A DNA stretch of 64,000 nt from Bradyrhizobium sp. MOS003. Lineage in GTDB: Bacteria > Pseudomonadota > Alphaproteobacteria > Rhizobiales > Xanthobacteraceae. Position numbers and translations under genes: made by a program. Below the pieces are notes generated by a model. It made no database searches. It worked only from the letters and a program-made list of their open reading frames with translations, and was not told the DNA's origin. Location of the stretch: contig NZ_PYFW01000002.1 in NCBI RefSeq assembly GCF_003020125.1, positions 549,501 through 613,500 of the forward strand, given 5' to 3'. Below are positions 59,725 to 64,000 of the stretch, in pieces. Position 1 is the first letter of the stretch. Each line of letters opens with the position of its first letter.

Positions 59725-59889
59725 CTACATCGGCCGGACGAGGACTGCCGGCCCCTTGACCATGGTGACGGCGAAGAACAGCACCACCAGCACGCCGAGC
59801 GCGAGAGCGATCGCGATCGAGCGTTGACGACGGCTCTTCTTCTGCGCCTCGGTGAGGACGATTCCATCTGGCTCGGGTTTGTCGGCCAT
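59725..59889 (-). CDS. Small CoxF-like membrane protein, 54 aa
   Basis: A 54-residue protein: a charged N-terminus ([20 protein letters not shown]), then one membrane helix (about 24-45, with [17 protein letters not shown]), ending LVRPM. It lies between ctaB (8-base gap) and ctaG (5-base gap) on the same strand, the position of the small CoxF gene of rhizobial oxidase operons. The tight spacing strongly supports it despite its size. It is probably an accessory subunit or assembly aid; the role is unproven. Confidence 0.8.
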   Translation of the reverse strand: MADKPEPDGIVLTEAQKKSRRQRSIAIALALGVLVVLFFAVTMVKGPAVLVRPM

Positions 59890-59897
59890 CGCGGTGA

Positions 59898-60842
59898 TCA
59901 TACGCCCCAGACCATGGGAGCCAGCGCGCGGAATACGACCTCGAGCAAGAGGGTCGCAAACAGCACGAACAGATAGAGGATCGAGAAGGCGAACAGCTTA
60001 CGGGTCGCGCGCAGCGACGCAGCTCGCTCGCGGCGCATGTAGACGTTGATCGCGAGCACCAGCATGCCGGTGCCGAGGATCAGCGAGACGATGCCGTAGA
60101 CGGCGTCGAAATAGCCGAGCGCCCAGGGTGCGGCGGCGACCGCGATCAGCACGATGGTGTAGAGCAGGATCTGGAGACGGGTCGCGTCGGGGCCGGCGAC
60201 ATTGGGCAGCATGGGAATGCCGGCGCGCGCGTAATCGTCGGAGCGGAACAGCGCCAGCGCCCAGAAGTGCGGCGGGGTCCAGAAGAAGATGATGGCGAAC
60301 AGCAGCAGCGGCTCGACGTCGACCGTGCCCGTGACCGCGGCCCACGCCACCACCGGCGGCAGCGCGCCGGCGGCGCCGCCGATCACGATGTTCTGCGCGG
60401 TCCAGCGCTTCAGGCCCATCGTGTAGATCACGACATAGAAGAAGATGGTGAAAGCGAGCAGCGCGCCCGCGATCCAGTTGACGAGGATGCCGAGCGTCAT
60501 CACCGAGAAGAAGGACAGCGTCAGGCCGAACGCCATGGCTTCAGGGCGGGTGATGCGGCCGCGCGGAATCGGCCGGTTCGCGGTGCGCGACATCTTGGCG
60601 TCGATATCGCCTTCCAGCGCCATGTTGAGCGCGCCGGAGGCGCCGGCGCCGACGGCGATGCAGAGCAGCGAGGTGATCGCCAGCACCCAGTGGAAACGCC
60701 CGGGCGCCATCGCCATCCCGACCAGCGCGGTGAAGATCACCAGCGACATCACCCGCGGCTTCAGGAGCGCGATGTAATCGCCGACCTCCGCTTCGGAGAT
60801 GCGGGGATTGATGTCGATGGCGTTGTGGTCGAGGACGGACAC
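59898..60842 (-). CDS. ctaB: Protoheme IX farnesyltransferase (heme O synthase)
   Basis: 314 residues with about nine helices. It adds farnesyl to heme b to make heme o, the precursor of heme a. Family blocks are [35 protein letters not shown] with the Asp-rich prenyl-phosphate site, and the later [16 protein letters not shown]. The start is GTG at 60842 (MSVLDHNA). It lies 61 bases after ctaD and supplies the heme of that subunit. Confidence 0.95.
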   Translation of the reverse strand: MSVLDHNAIDINPRISEAEVGDYIALLKPRVMSLVIFTALVGMAMAPGRFHWVLAITSLLCIAVGAGASGALNMALEGDIDAKMSRTANRPIPRGRITRPEAMAFGLTLSFFSVMTLGILVNWIAGALLAFTIFFYVVIYTMGLKRWTAQNIVIGGAAGALPPVVAWAAVTGTVDVEPLLLFAIIFFWTPPHFWALALFRSDDYARAGIPMLPNVAGPDATRLQILLYTIVLIAVAAAPWALGYFDAVYGIVSLILGTGMLVLAINVYMRRERAASLRATRKLFAFSILYLFVLFATLLLEVVFRALAPMVWGV

Positions 60843-60903
60843 TTAATTCAACTCGCTTCGTTATAAAGCCGCGGCGCCCGTCACGGGCGCCGCGGAAGAT
60901 CGA

Positions 60904-62577
<1,674 letters not shown>

Positions 62578-62616
62578 TTATGTCGCTTTCAGTCCCTGAA
62601 AGCCGCTACCCGACGC

Positions 62617-63456
62617 TTACTGCGTCGGGCCGGCCGCGGAGGCGAAAGTGCTGGTGCCGCCGCTCGCATATTTCTTCTTGGCCGTCTCGACCCAGGAGGC
62701 GAACTCCGTGTCCTCCACGACGCGAATCGCGATCGGCATGAAGGCGTGGTCCTTGCCGCAGAGCTCCGAGCACTGGCCGTAGAACATGCCGGTCTTGGTG
62801 GCCTTGAACCAGGTCTCATTCAGCCGCCCCGGAATGGCGTCGATCTTGACGCCGAAAGCCGGCAGCGCGAAGGCGTGGATGACGTCCGCGCCGGTGACCT
62901 GGACACGAATCACCTTGTTGACCGGCACCACCATTTCGTTGTCGACGCCGAGCAGCCGGGGCTGCTTGTCCTGCGCCATCAGCGAGTCGAACTCGAACTT
63001 GCCGTTGTCGGGATAGGCATAGGACCAGTACCACTGCTTGCCGGTCGCCTTGATGGTGATGTCCGCCTTCGGCACGTCGAGCTCGAGGAACAGAAGCCGG
63101 AACGACGGCACCGAGATGCCGACCAGGATCAGCACGGGAACCAGCGTCCAGGCCACCTCGATCAGCGTGTTGTGGGTGGTCCGCGACGGCACCGGATTGG
63201 CCCGCGCGTTGAACTTGACGACCACGACCACGAGCAGCGCCAGAACGAACAGCGTGATCAGCGTGATCAGCACGAACAGGAAATTGTGGAACCAGACGAT
63301 GTTGTCCATCACCGGGGAGCCGGACTCCTGAAGCGTCCATTCCCAAGGCTTCGGTTGCCCGAGCTCGGCAAACGCCACACCGCCCGTCGCCAGCGTCAGA
63401 CCCGCCACGGCCAATCCTAGCAAGTGCCGGCCCACCGGGCCCATCGACATCCTCAT
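62617..63456 (-). CDS. ctaC: Cytochrome c oxidase subunit II
   Basis: 279 residues. A signal peptide (to about residue 30) and two membrane helices lead to the periplasmic CuA domain. The CuA ligands are in CSELCGKDHAFM (Cys, Cys, His, Met) with an upstream His in VIHAFALPAFGVK. It accepts electrons from cytochrome c. It is the first gene of the oxidase operon, and an FNR/FixK-like box lies about 165-178 bases upstream. Confidence 0.96.
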   Translation of the reverse strand: MRMSMGPVGRHLLGLAVAGLTLATGGVAFAELGQPKPWEWTLQESGSPVMDNIVWFHNFLFVLITLITLFVLALLVVVVVKFNARANPVPSRTTHNTLIEVAWTLVPVLILVGISVPSFRLLFLELDVPKADITIKATGKQWYWSYAYPDNGKFEFDSLMAQDKQPRLLGVDNEMVVPVNKVIRVQVTGADVIHAFALPAFGVKIDAIPGRLNETWFKATKTGMFYGQCSELCGKDHAFMPIAIRVVEDTEFASWVETAKKKYASGGTSTFASAAGPTQ

Positions 63457-63903
63457 GCCGTTCGCGCTCCCCTAACGAAATCACCCCAAGTGCGCTCCCC
63501 TGCTTGCGGGAAACGCTTATTCGATCCGCCCGCCTGACAACCGCCGCGCAAGAATACCTCTAAGAGGAATTGGGGCCCGATCGTGAGAACGCCGAAATCA
63601 AGCCTCTCAAACCATAATTTTTGATCTATCGCAATGCAGTCTTGAGCACGCACTGCCAGCGATCACCCGCAAGATAATTCCTAGTAAGATCAAACAAAAA
63701 TACCGTTTCCCGGGACGCTGCCGCTTGACAGCGGAATTGCCCGCGGTAGGCACTGGCAGATGGCCGCGCAGGAACCTGATTCGTGCGGGCGGCGGCGGCA
63801 CGAGGCGGCGCGGAATTTGCTTGGGAATTGCCTTCAAGACGCCGTCATTCCCGTATCAGTCCGCCACATGCGAGCGACCCAGGCGAGCAGAGGGACCGAC
63901 CCG
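63457..63903. other. Intergenic region upstream of ctaC
   Basis: 447 bases without a convincing gene. The stretch 63600-63720 is much more AT-rich than the rest and probably holds the ctaC promoter (minus) and perhaps that of the right-edge gene (plus). It contains the FNR/FixK-like site listed separately. A 76-codon frame on the minus strand is not supported. Confidence 0.5.
63621..63634. promoter_or_regulatory. FNR/FixK-like box upstream of ctaC
   Basis: TTGATCTATCGCAA fits the bradyrhizobial FixK2 consensus TTG(A/C)-N6-(T/G)CAA on both strands, though one half is degenerate. It is about 170 bases before the ctaC ATG and in the AT-rich part of the gap. It could repress or activate the aa3 oxidase in response to oxygen. 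Confidence 0.45.
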
Positions 63904-64000
63904 ATGGGGTTTTCGAAATCGATGGCAGGTCTGGCCACAAGGCTGGCTCGAAGGCAGGGTACCCGCCTCCCGGCGCTATTCAGCCTGCTGGCTGCGATCG
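63904..64000 (+). CDS. Start of an unknown gene (partial)
   Basis: ATG at 63904 with an AGGGA site eight bases before it, open to the right edge (32 residues). It begins MGFSKSMAGLATRLARRQG and then turns hydrophobic (LPALFSLLAAI). A basic N-terminus before a hydrophobic stretch would suit a Tad-pilus-type protein or another membrane protein, but too little is present to decide. Confidence 0.4.
   Translation, partial: MGFSKSMAGLATRLARRQGTRLPALFSLLAAI

Noticed and set aside
63607..63837. A 76-codon minus-strand frame upstream of ctaC
   Set aside because: It lies over the AT-rich promoter region with the FixK-like site; the translation is basic and unstructured.

Overview
The window is a GC-rich chromosomal segment of an alphaproteobacterium, most likely Bradyrhizobium or a close relative. 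The evidence is a HemA (5-aminolevulinate synthase) very close to the Bradyrhizobium enzyme, a Fur-type Irr paralog, an aa3 oxidase cluster in the order ctaC-ctaD-ctaB-small CoxF-like gene-ctaG-ctaE, an F0 ATP synthase operon with separate b' and b genes, and many short palindromic intergenic repeats of the kind common in that genus. No phage, insertion sequence, integrase or CRISPR array is visible. It reads as core chromosome with lineage-specific small secreted proteins and paired regulators.

Layout. 1-13 kb: end of a TetR regulator, small secreted proteins (one PsiF-like), an AbrB-family membrane protein, dsbB, a tRNA-Leu(CAA), a repeat-rich gene-free stretch (3.8-4.7 kb), a large DUF2235 hydrolase-like membrane protein, a LuxR-type response regulator overlapping its histidine kinase, two more small secreted proteins, a GFA-family protein and a probable methanethiol S-methyltransferase (mddA). 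13-22 kb: a winged-helix/TPR regulator divergent from mddA, an Irr paralog, and a complete peptide-type ABC transporter. 21-27 kb: two tandem paralogous secreted peptides, a small HTH-like protein, an outer-membrane beta-barrel behind a CtrA-like site, a chemoreceptor and a metallo-beta-lactamase-fold hydrolase. 27-33 kb: a TRAP transporter with type II dehydroquinase and a divergent GntR regulator, then hemA. 33-46 kb: a transporter-fused hybrid kinase, an operon ohr / Tat-exported hydrolase / cytochrome P460 / SDR facing a large ATPase regulator, an orphan response regulator, an MHS-family transporter with an unusual soluble insert, and YjbQ. 46-50 kb: atpI-atpB-atpE-atpF2-atpF. 50-54 kb: thrC, an M16 peptidase and a RimJ-like acetyltransferase. 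54-64 kb: a divergent NarL-type two-component pair, SURF1, DUF983, the aa3 oxidase operon, and the first codons of a gene that runs off the right edge.

Regulatory picture. Two exact FNR/FixK palindromes (TTGAT-N4-ATCAA) lie upstream of hemA and between the Irr paralog and its divergent neighbour. A degenerate one lies upstream of ctaC. Heme synthesis, heme/iron regulation and the heme-copper oxidase may therefore share oxygen control. The 585-base gap between thrC and the response regulator at 54.2 kb carries two EcfG-type (general stress sigma factor) promoter matches pointing away from each other. One of them is followed by three stem-loops ending in a terminator, which makes a good candidate for an unannotated small RNA of about 140 nt. 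Two divergent regulator/target pairs (13.2 kb and 39.6 kb) have phased repeats between them that look like operators.

Limits: all family calls come from reading the translations; no database search was possible. Promoter and operator calls are pattern matches and are inferences.
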